Shown piece by piece: positions 37,530 to 47,545 of a DNA stretch of 64,000 bases (positions are counted from its first letter, which is position 1; every line of letters starts with the position of its first letter). The notes beneath the pieces were generated by a model. It was given only the letters and a program-made list of their open reading frames with translations, was not told the DNA's origin and searched no databases. Source of the DNA: Pseudomonas persica. GTDB lineage: Bacteria; Pseudomonadota; Gammaproteobacteria; Pseudomonadales; Pseudomonadaceae. Where the stretch lies: contig NZ_OLKL01000008.1 in the NCBI RefSeq assembly GCF_900291015.1, positions 79,089 to 143,088 on the forward strand, given 5' to 3'. The translations under genes were made by a program, and so were the position numbers.

Positions 37530-38585
37530 TCAACACGGGTTTGCAGGGTGCAACCGGTGGCTGCGCGGTACGGCCAGCAGGTGATGACGGGCGGCATGCG
37601 CCAGCACGGCCTCGACGTCCACGCTCAACGGGCCTTGGTGATCGAGGGTGATGGTGGGGGTGTCGTGCTCGGCAAATTCGATTTCGCGTTCACCGTCCAG
37701 CGCCAGGGTGCCGCTGGCCAGGCTCAGGCGATGGGAAACGCCGGGTGTCAGCGGGCCGCTGGCGGTGATGCCGCAGCCTTGCAGCAGGCCGGGCGCCAGC
37801 GGCGCGAGCAGCGCTTGTTCGGCGCCGGGGTTCAGGCGTACCCAGGCGCCGTGCGGCTCCTGGCGCGAAACCGGGCACCACAGGCCGCACAGGGCCGACA
37901 GGCCGATGGCATGGGGTTCGGCGAAACAGGCGAAGACTTCGCAGAGGTCCTCGCTGCGGCTGAGTGCCCGAGCTCCGATGAAGCGCTGGGGCGACACCGC
38001 CACCTCCACCAGGGCCCATTCGGCAAGCTGTTGCTCTGGCACCTTCACCAGCAGGCGCTTGTTGCGGCGCAGGCCGATGCTGGCCGGTACCCGGGCGCTG
38101 GCGAGCAGGCCGCCAGCCAGGCCGGCACTGGTGGCTTCGCGCAGCTCGGGAAAGGCATTGTTGGTGCCGGTAGACAGGGTCAGCAGCGGTACGTCACCAG
38201 CCTCGGCGGCAACCGCCTTGTGGGTGCCATCGCCGCCGAGCACGGCGATCATCGCCACACCGCGTGCGACCATGCGCCGGGTAGCCAGGCGGGTATCGGC
38301 AACGGTCTGGGTCAGCGGCAGGTCGAGTATTTCGATGGCCGGCCAGTGCTGGTCACGGGCGACCGGGCCCTGGCTGGCCTTGAGCACGGCGGCGGCGATG
38401 CCGGTCATGTCGCTGGGCAGCAGCACCTGGCCGATCCCGGTGGCACCGAAGGCAGCGAGCAGGCGCTGGATCGCCGAGGCCTTGTCGGTGCTCGAATAGA
38501 GCCCGGCGTTGGCGGTCAGGCGGCGCAGGTCGCGGCCAGAGGCTGGGTTGGCAATGATCCCGACGGTCGGGGCGGGTAGCGGCAT
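37530..38585 (-). CDS. acoX: Acetoin-catabolism protein AcoX (NAD kinase-like)
   Basis: 351-aa protein of the ATP-NAD kinase/AcoX family, encoded first in the aco operon and of uncertain role. The kinase signature is visible: TVGIIANPASGRDLRR, VLLPSDMTGIAAAVLKAS, and the glycine-rich motif IAVLGGDGTHKAVAAEAGDVPLLTLSTGTNNAFPEL. It is not essential for acetoin cleavage in other bacteria. The ATG at 38583-38585 lies 33-48 nt downstream of an excellent sigma-54 promoter. Confidence 0.9.
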   Translation of the reverse strand: MPLPAPTVGIIANPASGRDLRRLTANAGLYSSTDKASAIQRLLAAFGATGIGQVLLPSDMTGIAAAVLKASQGPVARDQHWPAIEILDLPLTQTVADTRLATRRMVARGVAMIAVLGGDGTHKAVAAEAGDVPLLTLSTGTNNAFPELREATSAGLAGGLLASARVPASIGLRRNKRLLVKVPEQQLAEWALVEVAVSPQRFIGARALSRSEDLCEVFACFAEPHAIGLSALCGLWCPVSRQEPHGAWVRLNPGAEQALLAPLAPGLLQGCGITASGPLTPGVSHRLSLASGTLALDGEREIEFAEHDTPTITLDHQGPLSVDVEAVLAHAARHHLLAVPRSHRLHPANPC

Positions 38586-38617
38586 GGCGCACCTCGTTTT
38601 TTGTTTGCCAGGGCAGG

Positions 38618-38633
38618 AGCAAGCGCGGTGCCA
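38618..38633 (-). promoter_or_regulatory. Sigma-54 (-24/-12) promoter of the aco operon
   Basis: Minus strand TGGCACCGCGCTTGCT matches TGGCAC-N5-TTGCW in every key position, with GG and GC 10 nt apart. It is 33 nt upstream of the acoX start. Confidence 0.9.
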
Positions 38634-38745
38634 GTTTCTTCTGAATTGGCTGAAGTGGTTGCAATAGAACGGTTTGCTTGCGCTCCGGCAGGTGCAGATG
38701 GTTTGGCTGGCGAGACGCCCGGTGCCAGCGCGGGGCATACGTTGC

Positions 38746-38770
38746 CGAGACGCTGAGACGCTGCGTCTCA
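38746..38770. promoter_or_regulatory. Palindrome, probable AcoR binding site
   Basis: TGAGACGC-T-GCGTCTCA at 38754-38770 is a perfect 17-nt palindrome, preceded head-to-tail by CGAGACGC (38746-38753), with a further GAGACGC at 38712-38718. It is 113-152 nt upstream of the aco sigma-54 promoter and about 100 nt upstream of acoR, a typical enhancer position. Confidence 0.65.
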
Positions 38771-38867
38771 AGCCAGCCAGTAATCACACAGTGCTTGTCG
38801 GGGCATGCCCGGAAGCGCTTAATGGCCGAACAACGATAAAAACAGCAACGAGAACCGGAGGGCCTGA

Positions 38868-40721
38868 ATGCTTGCCGCGAACTCCCGAGCCCATGTCGAC
38901 TGCGTCAGCAGGGTGCTGAAGAATGCCGACCGCCTGCCGCAGGTGCCGGTGCCACCGCTGATCCTCGATTCATGGCGCCGTTCCATGGAGCTGTACCGCC
39001 TCGACCCTGCATCCCAGCAGGGGCCGCGCATCCTCTCGCAAAGCCTGCTCAACGAATGCCGCGAACGCGCCGAACTGTTCCTGCGCATCGCCAGCGATGC
39101 CGTGGCCCGCCTGCATGAGCGGGTACGCGGTGCCGACTACTGCGTGCTGCTCACCGACGCTCTGGGGCGCACCATCGATTACCGGGTCGAGTCGGCCATC
39201 CGCAACGACTGCCGCAAGGCCGGGCTGTACCTGGGTACCTGCTGGTCGGAAGGCGAGGAGGGCACCTGCGGCGTGGCAGCGGTGTTGACCAGCAAGGCCC
39301 CGGTCACGGTGCACAAGCGCGACCACTTCCGCGCTGCGTTCATTGGCCTGACCTGTACGGCGGCACCGGTGTTCGACCCGCTGGGCGAGTTGCTGGGCGT
39401 GGTGGATGTCTCGGCCTTGCAGTCGCCGGACGACCGCCGCAGCCAGCACCTGATCCGCCAACTGGTCGAGCAGACCGCCCGCGAGATCGAAAATGCCTTC
39501 TTCATGTACAGCGCCCAGGGCCATTGGGTGATGCGCGCCCATGGCACGCCGGGTTATGTGGAAAGCCAGCCCGACTACCTGCTGGCCTGGGATGCCGATG
39601 GCCGCCTGCAGGCGATCAACAGCCTGGCGCGTCAGCAACTGGTGGAACACCTGGGGCGTTTGCCCGAGCACATTGGCGAGCTGTTCGACATGGACCAGCT
39701 GCGCCGCGTGAACGCATCGTCCGCGCAACGCCTGCCGGGCTTGGGTGGGTTGTACGGCCGGGTCAGCGCCCCGCGGCAGCGCCAGCCTGTACAGCCGTTG
39801 CGTCAGGCCCAGGACGCCCGCATCGAGCAGCACCTGCGGCTGGCCACACGGGTCAAGGACTGCAACCTGGCGGTGCTGGTGCAAGGCGAGACCGGGGCCG
39901 GCAAAGAGGTGTTCGCCCGCCAGTTGCACCAGCAAAGCCTGCGTCGCGATGGTCCGTTTGTCACCCTGAACTGCGCGGCCATTCCGGAAAGCCTGATCGA
40001 GAGCGAGCTGTTCGGCTACGTGGCCGGGGCCTTCACCGGGGCTTCCAGCAAAGGTATGCAGGGGCTGTTGCAGCAGGCCGATGGCGGCACGCTGTTCCTT
40101 GACGAAATCGGTGACATGCCGCTGAACCTGCAAACCCGGTTGCTGCGTGTGCTGGCCGAGGGGGAAGTGGCGCCGCTGGGCGCGGCGCGGCGGCAGCGGG
40201 TGGATATCCAGGTGATTTGCGCGACCCATCGCGATTTGGCGGCGATGGTGGCGGAGGGGCGATTTCGTGAGGATTTGTACTTCCGCCTGGCCAATGCCCG
40301 CTTCGAGCTACCGCCGCTGCGCGAGCGTGAGGACCGCTTGGGGCTGATTCACCAGTTGCTGGGCGAGGAGGCCGAGGCCTGTGGAGTTGAGGTGGTGTTG
40401 ACGGATGATGCGCTGCAGGCGCTGCTGGTTTACCGCTGGCCGGGGAATTTGCGCCAGCTGCGGCAGGTGTTGCGCTATGCCTGTGCGGTGAGTGAGGGCG
40501 GGCAGGTGCGGGTGCAGGACCTGCCGCAGGAGATGCGGGGTGAAGCGGTTGGCTCGGCTGAAAGTGGGGTGTCGTGCCCGGCGCGGCAGTTGTTGCTGGA
40601 TGCACTGATCCGCCATCGCTGGAAGCCGGCCGATGCGGCGCGGGCTCTGGGAATATCGCGGGCGACCTTGTACCGGCGGGTGCATGAGCACCACATCGAG
40701 ATGCCGCGGATGAAGGGGTAG
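38868..40721 (+). CDS. acoR: Sigma-54-dependent acetoin catabolism activator
   Basis: 617-aa enhancer-binding protein, divergent from acoX. N-terminal GAF sensor (CVLLTDALGRTIDYRVES ... GEEGTCGVAAVLTSKAPVTVHKRDHF), AAA+ domain with Walker A VQGETGAGKEVFARQ, intact GAFTGA sigma-54 loop (near 387), Walker B GGTLFLDEIGDMPL and REDLYFRLANARFELPPLRERED, and a C-terminal Fis-type HTH (WKPADAARALGISRATLYRRVHEH). GGAGG lies 6 nt before the ATG. It should respond to acetoin and drive the aco promoter at 38618-38633. Unlike the ethanolamine activator, its ATPase-HTH linker contains no REP. Confidence 0.93.
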   Translation: MLAANSRAHVDCVSRVLKNADRLPQVPVPPLILDSWRRSMELYRLDPASQQGPRILSQSLLNECRERAELFLRIASDAVARLHERVRGADYCVLLTDALGRTIDYRVESAIRNDCRKAGLYLGTCWSEGEEGTCGVAAVLTSKAPVTVHKRDHFRAAFIGLTCTAAPVFDPLGELLGVVDVSALQSPDDRRSQHLIRQLVEQTAREIENAFFMYSAQGHWVMRAHGTPGYVESQPDYLLAWDADGRLQAINSLARQQLVEHLGRLPEHIGELFDMDQLRRVNASSAQRLPGLGGLYGRVSAPRQRQPVQPLRQAQDARIEQHLRLATRVKDCNLAVLVQGETGAGKEVFARQLHQQSLRRDGPFVTLNCAAIPESLIESELFGYVAGAFTGASSKGMQGLLQQADGGTLFLDEIGDMPLNLQTRLLRVLAEGEVAPLGAARRQRVDIQVICATHRDLAAMVAEGRFREDLYFRLANARFELPPLREREDRLGLIHQLLGEEAEACGVEVVLTDDALQALLVYRWPGNLRQLRQVLRYACAVSEGGQVRVQDLPQEMRGEAVGSAESGVSCPARQLLLDALIRHRWKPADAARALGISRATLYRRVHEHHIEMPRMKG

Positions 40722-40742
40722 GGCCTGGGGCTGTTTTGCAGC

Positions 40743-40832
40743 CCAATCGCCGGCAAGCCAGCTCCCACCTCGACCGCATAGACCTCAAGCCGTGTGCAAT
40801 CCCTGTCGGAGCTGGCTTGCCGGCGAGGAGGC
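40743..40832. repeat. REP pair downstream of acoR
   Basis: Facing units of the CTGGCTTGCCGGCGA type at 40745-40768 and 40807-40829, with the spacer segment ctcccacctcgaccgcat also seen in the coding REP pair at 27035-27116. Confidence 0.85.
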
Positions 40833-40844
40833 CCTGACAGGCAA

Positions 40845-40875
40845 TAAAAAACCCCGGCACAAGTCCGGGGTTTCG
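40845..40875 (-). terminator. Terminator of aroQ-accB-accC
   Basis: Minus strand ACCCCGG-ACTTGTG-CCGGGGT followed by TTTTT, about 20 nt past the accC stop. Strong stem and U-run. Confidence 0.92.
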
Positions 40876-40893
40876 GTACATCACACTACTCGA

Positions 40894-42249
40894 TCACTTT
40901 TCGTTAGCCAGTTTGTGCTCGAGGTAGTGAATGTTGACGCCGCCTTTGCAGAAACCTTCATCACGCACCAGGTCGCGGTGCAGCGGGATGTTGGTCTTGA
41001 TGCCGTCGACGACGATCTCGTCCAGGGCATTGCGCATGCGCGCCATGGCTTCGTCGCGGTCCTTGCCGTAGGTGATCAGCTTGCCGATCAGCGAATCGTA
41101 GTTCGGCGGAACCGAGTAACCGCTGTACAGGTGCGAATCCACACGCACGCCGTTGCCGCCCGGGGCGTGGAAGTGCTTGACCTTGCCTGGGCTCGGGATG
41201 AACTTCTTCGGGTCTTCGGCGTTGATACGGCACTCCAGCGAGTGGCCACGGATGACCACGTCTTCCTGGCGGAACGACAACTTGTTGCCTGCGGCGATGC
41301 TCAGCATCTCCTTGACGATGTCGATACCGGTGACCATCTCCGACACCGGGTGTTCAACCTGCACGCGGGTGTTCATCTCGATGAAGTAGAAACGGCCGTT
41401 TTCGTACAGGAACTCGAAAGTACCGGCACCACGGTAGCCGATCTCGATGCACGCATCGACGCAGCGCTTGAACACTTCCTGACGGGCTTTCTCGTCGATA
41501 CCCGGGGCTGGCGCTTCTTCCAGCACCTTCTGGTGACGGCGCTGCAGCGAGCAGTCACGGTCGCCCAGGTGGATGGCGTTGCCCTGGCCGTCGGACAGTA
41601 CCTGTACTTCCACGTGGCGTGGGTTGGTCAGGAACTTCTCCAGGTAGACCATCGGGTTGCCGAAGGCTGCACCGGCTTCGGTACGGGTGAGCTTGGCCGA
41701 GGCAATCAGGTCCTCTTCCTTGTGCACCACGCGCATGCCGCGACCACCACCGCCACCGGCGGCCTTGATGATTACCGGGTAGCCGACGTCACGGGCAATC
41801 GCCAGGGCGACTTCTTCATCTTCCGGCAGCGGGCCATCGGAGCCAGGCACGGTCGGTACGCCCGACTTGATCATCGCGTCCTTGGCCGAAACCTTGTCAC
41901 CCATCAGGCGAATGGTGTCGGCTTTCGGGCCGATGAAGGCGAAACCGGATTTTTCCACCTGCTCGGCGAAGTCGGCGTTTTCCGCCAGGAAGCCGTAGCC
42001 CGGGTGGATCGCGGTGGCGCCGGTCACTTCGGCGGCAGCGATGATCGCCGGGATATGCAGGTAGGAATCCTTGGACGATGCAGGGCCGATGCAGACCGAC
42101 TCGTCTGCCAGGCCCAGGTGCATCAGTTCACGGTCGGCGGTGGAGTGCACGGCGACGGTCTTGATACCCAGCTCTTTGCAGGCACGCAGGATCCGCAGGG
42201 CAATTTCCCCGCGGTTGGCGATCAGGACTTTTTCGAGCTTCCCAGACAT
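40894..42249 (-). CDS. accC: Acetyl-CoA carboxylase, biotin carboxylase subunit
   Basis: Carboxylates biotin on AccB with ATP and bicarbonate, the first half-reaction of fatty acid synthesis. 451 aa. Motifs: [38 protein letters not shown], the glycine-rich ATP loop [35 protein letters not shown], and the catalytic [20 protein letters not shown]. Start ATG at 42247-42249 (MSGKLEK); an in-frame ATG seven codons upstream is less likely. 17 nt after accB. Confidence 0.97.
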   Translation of the reverse strand: MSGKLEKVLIANRGEIALRILRACKELGIKTVAVHSTADRELMHLGLADESVCIGPASSKDSYLHIPAIIAAAEVTGATAIHPGYGFLAENADFAEQVEKSGFAFIGPKADTIRLMGDKVSAKDAMIKSGVPTVPGSDGPLPEDEEVALAIARDVGYPVIIKAAGGGGGRGMRVVHKEEDLIASAKLTRTEAGAAFGNPMVYLEKFLTNPRHVEVQVLSDGQGNAIHLGDRDCSLQRRHQKVLEEAPAPGIDEKARQEVFKRCVDACIEIGYRGAGTFEFLYENGRFYFIEMNTRVQVEHPVSEMVTGIDIVKEMLSIAAGNKLSFRQEDVVIRGHSLECRINAEDPKKFIPSPGKVKHFHAPGGNGVRVDSHLYSGYSVPPNYDSLIGKLITYGKDRDEAMARMRNALDEIVVDGIKTNIPLHRDLVRDEGFCKGGVNIHYLEHKLANEK

Positions 42250-42266
42250 CGTTGGTTCTCCGCGAT

Positions 42267-42728
42267 TCAAACGACGGTGAACAGCGGCTGGTCGAACTCA
42301 ACCGGCTGGCCGTCTTCTACCAGGATGGCGTCGATGACACCGCCAACATCGGCTTCGATGTGGTTCATCATCTTCATGGCTTCGACGATGCACAGGGTGT
42401 CGCCTTTCTTCACGGTCTGGCCCACTTCAGCGAAGTTCGGCGAGGTCGGCGAAGGCTTGCGGTAGAAGGTACCTACCATTGGCGAGCGGATCACGGTGCC
42501 TTTCAGGGCCGGGGCGGCAGCAGCGGCTTCGGCGGCTGGGGCAGCAGCGGCAACCGGGGCAGCAGCAGGGGCGGCAGCCATCGGCGCAGGTGCGTAGAAC
42601 TGCTGGGCAGCTGGGGTCTTGCTGTGACGGCTGATACGGACCGACTCTTCGCCTTCCTTGATCTCCAGTTCGTCGATGCCAGACTCTTCCAGCAGCTCGA
42701 TCAGTTTCTTGACTTTACGGATATCCAT
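42267..42728 (-). CDS. accB: Acetyl-CoA carboxylase, biotin carboxyl carrier protein
   Basis: 153-aa BCCP. Helical N-terminus ([28 protein letters not shown]), a flexible Ala/Pro-rich linker (about 45-75), and the biotinyl domain with VRSPMVGT-like [16 protein letters not shown] and the biotinylation motif EAMKMMN near residue 118. The usual partner of AccC. Lies between aroQ and accC, as in other gammaproteobacteria. Confidence 0.96.
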   Translation of the reverse strand: MDIRKVKKLIELLEESGIDELEIKEGEESVRISRHSKTPAAQQFYAPAPMAAAPAAAPVAAAAPAAEAAAAAPALKGTVIRSPMVGTFYRKPSPTSPNFAEVGQTVKKGDTLCIVEAMKMMNHIEADVGGVIDAILVEDGQPVEFDQPLFTVV

Positions 42729-42828
42729 TAATCATCAACTCCCAAAGGTTCGGTCAGGGGGCGAAATACAAAAAAACGTATCTGAAACGTTTCTCTCGAA
42801 CCCTGGCCCATCGAGGCCAGGGTTTTCA

Positions 42829-43284
42829 TCATTTGGGCTGTGCGTTGGCAGCCAGTTGTTCCAGCGCGGACTCCAGGGCCAGGCGATAACCGCTGGCGCC
42901 CAGGCCGCAGATCACCCCTACGGCAACATCGGAAAAGTAGGAGTGGTGGCGGAACGGTTCGCGTTTGTGCACGTTGGACAGGTGCACTTCGATGAATGGG
43001 ATGCTCACCGCAAGCAATGCGTCACGTAATGCGACGCTTGTGTGGGTGAAAGCAGCCGGATTGATCAGGATGAAGTCCACACCCTCGTTGCGTGCGGCAT
43101 GAATGCGGTCGATCAGTTCGTATTCGGCGTTGCTCTGCAGGAACTGCAGATGGTGGCCCGCGGCGCGGGCACGTTGCTCCAGGTCCTGGTTGATCTGGGC
43201 CAGGGTCACGGCGCCGTAATGGCCAGGCTCGCGGGTACCGAGCAGGTTGAGGTTGGGGCCGTGGAGCACCAGTAGCGTTGCCAT
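42829..43284 (-). CDS. aroQ: 3-dehydroquinate dehydratase, type II
   Basis: Shikimate-pathway dehydratase of the dodecameric type II. 151 aa. Active-site pieces: [20 protein letters not shown] (with the catalytic Tyr), [31 protein letters not shown] (the NPxxxTHxS site), [22 protein letters not shown]. The ATG at 43282-43284 gives family length; a longer frame reads through the upstream control region. First gene of aroQ-accB-accC, 100 nt before accB. Upstream lies a 26-nt palindrome. Confidence 0.96.
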   Translation of the reverse strand: MATLLVLHGPNLNLLGTREPGHYGAVTLAQINQDLEQRARAAGHHLQFLQSNAEYELIDRIHAARNEGVDFILINPAAFTHTSVALRDALLAVSIPFIEVHLSNVHKREPFRHHSYFSDVAVGVICGLGASGYRLALESALEQLAANAQPK

Positions 43285-43405
43285 CTGCGGATTCCTTGGA
43301 TTTGTAGGGCAATTCGACACAGCGCGGCGAGTGTGCCGTAAAGCGACGGCAAGTGTCCAGTTCCCGGCAATAGCCAGCACGATGTCCGAGGTTCGCGCGA
43401 AGTAT

Positions 43406-43431
43406 GTGACCAAATAATTAAATTTGGTCAC
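43406..43431. promoter_or_regulatory. 26-nt AT-rich palindrome upstream of aroQ
   Basis: GTGACCAAAT-AATTAA-ATTTGGTCAC: two perfect 10-nt arms around 6 nt, lying 122-147 nt upstream of aroQ and 33 nt after the dsbD stop. There is no U-run on either strand, so it looks more like an operator than a terminator. The bound regulator is not known. Confidence 0.5.
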
Positions 43432-43463
43432 TGATTTCAGGATTTTTCACAGCTCGCGGGAAG

Positions 43464-45236
43464 TTATAGACCGACTTTGTCGCGCACGCGTGTCAAAATT
43501 TGCGCAAATTCACCGGCATTTATCTCGCCAATGACCCGATCAGCGGTTATTTCGCTACCGTTCGCGGCAAAGAACAACAGGGCGGGAGGGCCGAACAGCT
43601 GGTAGCGGTCGAGCAGGCTGCGTTGTTCGGCATTGCTCTCGGTGATGTCGAAACGCAGCAGCTTGAAGCCGGCCAGTTGCGCTTGCACCTGCGGCGCGGT
43701 GAGCACCTCGCGCTCGATCACCTTGCAGCTGATGCACCAGTCGGCGTACCAGTCCAGCAGTACCGGTTGGCCGGCCGCCTTGGCCTGGGCCAAGGCGGCG
43801 TCCAGTGCGGCGGGGGTGGTGATGGTCTGCCAGCTATCCGCCTGCAGCGCCGGGCCGTTGCCTGCGGCCACAAGGGTTGCCGGCGGCAGCGGGCGCAGCG
43901 GGTCGCCCTGGCCGCTGAGGGCGCCGTACCAGCAGGCCAGGGCGTACACCAGCAGGGCCAGGCCAAGCAGTTGGGCCAGGCGCTGACGCGCGGTCTTGAC
44001 GACAAACTCCAGGGCGCCGAGGAACAACGCCACGCCAGCGGCGAGGAAACCGACCAGCAGCAAGGTCAGCGGGCCTGGCAGCACACGGCTGAGCAAGCCG
44101 ATGGCCAAGCCCAGCAGCAGGACGCCGATGGTGTTCTTCACCGTGTTCAGCCAAGGGCCGCTTTTCGGCAACCAGGCCGCGCCACCGGTAGCCACCAGTA
44201 GCAATGGTGCGCCCATGCCCAGGCCCAGGGCGAACAGCTTGAGTGCGCCGCCCAGGGCATCGCCACTGGCGCTGATGTACAGCAACGCACCGGCCAGGGG
44301 CGCCGACACACACGGCGAAACCAGCAGGCTGGAGAGTACGCCCAGGATTGCCGCGCCTAGCAGCGAGCCGCCCCGGGTGTGGCTGGCGACGTTGTTCAGG
44401 CGGTTGCTCAGGGCTTGCGGCAGCTTCAGTTCGAACAGGCCGAACATGGCCATGGCGAACACCACGAAGAACAGCGCGAAGGGCACCAGCACCCAGGCCG
44501 ACTGCAGGCGCGCCTGCAGGTTCAGGCCGGCGCCGAACAGCCCCATCAGGGCGCCGAGTACCGCGAAGCTGGCCGCCATCGGCAGCACGTAGGCCAGCGA
44601 CAGCGCCAGCCCGCGCAGGCCGCCGGCCTGGCCACGCAGCACCACGCCGGAGAGGATCGGCAGCATCGGCAGCACGCAGGGGGTGAAGGTCAGGCCGACC
44701 CCGGCGAGGAAGAACAACAGCAGCGCCTTCCAGGTCCAGGCGTGTTCACCGCTGGCCGGGGTGCTTGCGCCGCCTTCGCCGTCGATGCTCAGGCGTGCGG
44801 TTTCCGGTGGGTAGCACAGGCCTTTGTCGGCGCAACCCTGGTAGCCCACCAGCAGGGTGAAGGCGCGCGGGTCGTTGCGCGGCAACTCGATATCGAGCAC
44901 GCCGTGGTACACCTCGACGTCGCCGAAGAACTCATCGTGCTTGGCCTCGCCCTTGGGGATGTTTGGTGTGCCCAGGGCGATATCGGCCGGTTCGGTGCGG
45001 AACTGGAAGCGGTGGCGGTAGAGATAGTAGCCAGCGGTGGCGACGAAGCGCAGCTTGATGGTTTGCGCATCGGCCTGGACCAGGTTGAGCTTGAAGGCCT
45101 CGTGTACTGGCAGGAAGTCGGCGTTGTTGGCCAGCGAGGCTGCGCCAAGGGTGGCACTGGGGCGGTTGTCGAGCAGGCCCGTGGCGAAGGCAGGGCTGGC
45201 CAGCAGCAGGAACAGCAGGAAAAACAGGCGGCGCAT
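43464..45236 (-). CDS. dsbD: Thiol:disulfide interchange protein DsbD
   Basis: 590-aa membrane electron carrier that passes reducing power from cytosolic thioredoxin to the periplasm for DsbC and cytochrome maturation. Layout: signal peptide (LFFLLFLLLASPAFA), N-terminal immunoglobulin-like domain with the Cys pair in YQGCADKGLCYPP, a central eight-helix domain with Cys in LTFTPCVLPMLPILSG and LLVSPCVSAPLAG, and a C-terminal thioredoxin domain with the active site DWYADWCISCKVIE. Start ATG at 45234-45236; the longer frame runs through a REP. All six redox cysteines are kept. Confidence 0.95.
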   Translation of the reverse strand: MRRLFFLLFLLLASPAFATGLLDNRPSATLGAASLANNADFLPVHEAFKLNLVQADAQTIKLRFVATAGYYLYRHRFQFRTEPADIALGTPNIPKGEAKHDEFFGDVEVYHGVLDIELPRNDPRAFTLLVGYQGCADKGLCYPPETARLSIDGEGGASTPASGEHAWTWKALLLFFLAGVGLTFTPCVLPMLPILSGVVLRGQAGGLRGLALSLAYVLPMAASFAVLGALMGLFGAGLNLQARLQSAWVLVPFALFFVVFAMAMFGLFELKLPQALSNRLNNVASHTRGGSLLGAAILGVLSSLLVSPCVSAPLAGALLYISASGDALGGALKLFALGLGMGAPLLLVATGGAAWLPKSGPWLNTVKNTIGVLLLGLAIGLLSRVLPGPLTLLLVGFLAAGVALFLGALEFVVKTARQRLAQLLGLALLVYALACWYGALSGQGDPLRPLPPATLVAAGNGPALQADSWQTITTPAALDAALAQAKAAGQPVLLDWYADWCISCKVIEREVLTAPQVQAQLAGFKLLRFDITESNAEQRSLLDRYQLFGPPALLFFAANGSEITADRVIGEINAGEFAQILTRVRDKVGL

Positions 45237-45346
45237 GGCGGACTCGCGAGGTGGAACGTGCTGGGCATGATAGCGGAGTTGGTGCGGGTTTGGGCCATGC
45301 TGGCGTTGGGGGCGACACATGGCCGCTGGCTCATGTGCCGCCTGTG

Positions 45347-45446
45347 CCGGCCTCTTCGCGGGTAAACCCGCTCCCACCTCGACCGCATAGACCTCAAGCC
45401 ATGCGCTAACCCTGTGGGAGCGGGTTTACCCGCGAAGAGGCCGGCA
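45347..45446. repeat. REP pair between dsbD and chemoreceptor gene
   Basis: Facing units of the GGGTTTACCCGCGAAGAGGCCGG type (45349-45377 and 45414-45446). Outer ends are ccggcctcttcgcggg and its complement. Confidence 0.88.
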
Positions 45447-45455
45447 CAGGCCAAC

Positions 45456-47423
45456 CTAGACTCTGAAGGCCCGCACCGCCCGGTTCAGTTCACCCCCCAG
45501 GCTAAGCAGCTGCTCGCCTTGCTCACGCCCCTCGCCAATGCGCTGCAGGTTGTCCTCACCCAACTCATGAATCCGCCCGCTGTGGTCGCGAATCTCACTC
45601 ACCGCACCACTCTGCTGCGCCGTGACATCGGCAATCCGCACCGCCGTTTCCGAAATGGTGCGAATTGCACAGACAATCTCGTCCAGCGCCCCGTCCGCCG
45701 CCTGGGCCTGGTTGGCCGTGGCCTCGGCATGCTCAAGCTGCGCACGCATCCCGGCCACTGAACTTCTGGCGGCCTGCTGCAAGCGGTCGATCAGTGCCTG
45801 AATCTCGCCGGTGGCCCCGGTGGTGCGCTGTGCCAGTGAACGCACTTCATCGGCCACCACGGCAAAACCACGGCCCATCTCACCGGCACGGGCCGCTTCG
45901 ATCGCGGCATTCAGCGCCAGCAGGTTGGTCTGCTCGGCAATCGAACGGATCACCGTCAGCACTCCGCCGATGGTGGCCGACTCCTCTGCCAGTTGCTCGA
46001 TCATGCGGGCGTTGCCCTGCACCTCGTCAACCAGCTCACGCAAGCCCGACAGGCTTTGGCCGATCACCGTCTGGCCGTGCTCTACTGCACGCCCGGCATC
46101 GCGGCTGGCGTCGGCGGCGGCGCTGGCGTCGCCGGCCACTTGCTGGATGGTCGCTTCCAGTTCACCCAGGGCATCGCGGATCTGCCCGGTGTCGCCGGCC
46201 TGGCGTTCGGCGCCGTCATGCAGGGCGGCACTCATGCCGGCCAGGGCGTGGCTGCTGCCAGCCACCTGCTCGGCGTTGTGGCGGATAGTACCCACCAGCT
46301 CCACCAGGTACTGGCGCAGGCGGTTGAGCGATTCCTGGATGTCGCGCAGTTCGCGGTTGGTCCTGCCCAGGGCGATGGCCGCGGCGAAGTCTCCCTCGGC
46401 CCAGCGCGACAGGGCCGGGGCCAGGCCGGTCAAGGTGCGCGCCAGGCGCCGTTGCAAGGTGTCGATCAGCAGGGCGATAAGCAGGATAAGGCCGATCATC
46501 AGGCCCTGGATGATGCGCACTTCGGCGGCAATTTGCGCGTGCTGGCCACGTACCTCGGGCTCCAGCGCCGCGATGGCCTGCTGCACGGCCTCCAGACGCT
46601 GGCCGGTGCTGGCCGCCAGGGCGACGCGGCGCTCGATTTGTTCGCGGGTGCGCTGCAGTTCGCCCGGGTAACGGCTGAGCAGGCTCTGCAGTTCACGCTT
46701 GAGGCCAACGGCAATGTCTTCCTGCTGGGCGCTGGCCTGGGTTTCCAGGCCCATCATTGCGGCGAAGTCGTCGGCACCGGACTCGGCGGCGCGGGTTACG
46801 CCCAGCAAGGGCAAGGCGTCGATCGCCTGAGCCTGGGCGCGGATCAGTTGCAGCTCGCGCTCTACTTCGTCGGCCAGCTCCGGGCGGCCACTGCTGACCA
46901 GCTTGTCCCGGGCCAGCGACAGGCGACCGAGGTGCACGGTGGCGTCGAGCAAAGGCACCAGGTAGCGGCTGGCGTCGGCGCTGGCGCTGTCGCGGGCGTA
47001 GCCGGTCAGTTGTTCGAGGTTGGCCCCCAGTTCCCGCTCGGCTTGCAGCAGCAGGGCTTGCGGGTCGCCGGCCAGCTTGCCGGCGGCCAGCAGTTCCTCG
47101 GCGGTAAAAGCCTGCAGGCTGTCCAGGCTGGGGCGCAGTTTGTCGGCCAGTTCGCTGGGCCACTCGGCCAGCGCGGCCTGCAGTTTCTGATTGGCCTCCA
47201 TGGCCGCGGCGTGGCGCAGGGCATCGCCGCTGCCCAGATAGGCCTGGATGTTGCGTGCCGCCTGGTTCTGGAACTGCTGGGACAGGCCCAGGTAGCGCTC
47301 CATCAACTGGTAGGGGCGTTCCAGGGCCCGCTGCGACCACCACAAGGTGGCGCCCAGGGCGATACACACGGTTACCAGCAACAGGGTGTTGAAATTGGTC
47401 AGCCACTTCAGGCGCATAGCCAC
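45456..47423 (-). CDS. Methyl-accepting chemotaxis protein
   Basis: 655-aa chemoreceptor. Short cytosolic start, first membrane helix ([17 protein letters not shown], about 13-30), a large, all-helical periplasmic sensor of about 270 residues (31-300, size of a helical bimodular HBM-type domain), second helix ([17 protein letters not shown]), HAMP, and a signalling domain whose tip is [20 protein letters not shown] followed by [19 protein letters not shown]. No C-terminal CheR-binding pentapeptide (it ends RAFRV). The start is a GTG at 47421-47423 with AGGA 5-6 nt upstream; an ATG two codons later is possible. The ligand cannot be predicted. Confidence 0.92.
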   Translation of the reverse strand: MAMRLKWLTNFNTLLLVTVCIALGATLWWSQRALERPYQLMERYLGLSQQFQNQAARNIQAYLGSGDALRHAAAMEANQKLQAALAEWPSELADKLRPSLDSLQAFTAEELLAAGKLAGDPQALLLQAERELGANLEQLTGYARDSASADASRYLVPLLDATVHLGRLSLARDKLVSSGRPELADEVERELQLIRAQAQAIDALPLLGVTRAAESGADDFAAMMGLETQASAQQEDIAVGLKRELQSLLSRYPGELQRTREQIERRVALAASTGQRLEAVQQAIAALEPEVRGQHAQIAAEVRIIQGLMIGLILLIALLIDTLQRRLARTLTGLAPALSRWAEGDFAAAIALGRTNRELRDIQESLNRLRQYLVELVGTIRHNAEQVAGSSHALAGMSAALHDGAERQAGDTGQIRDALGELEATIQQVAGDASAAADASRDAGRAVEHGQTVIGQSLSGLRELVDEVQGNARMIEQLAEESATIGGVLTVIRSIAEQTNLLALNAAIEAARAGEMGRGFAVVADEVRSLAQRTTGATGEIQALIDRLQQAARSSVAGMRAQLEHAEATANQAQAADGALDEIVCAIRTISETAVRIADVTAQQSGAVSEIRDHSGRIHELGEDNLQRIGEGREQGEQLLSLGGELNRAVRAFRV

Positions 47424-47545
47424 GAGCTTCCTGGGGAGGAGGGGAGAGGTCGGTGGCTGAAGTTATTGCGATTTTGTGACGGGGTGATGACGACCGGGGG
47501 TTGGCGTCATAAAAAAGTGGCACAGTGCCTCTATTTGGAGATGTG

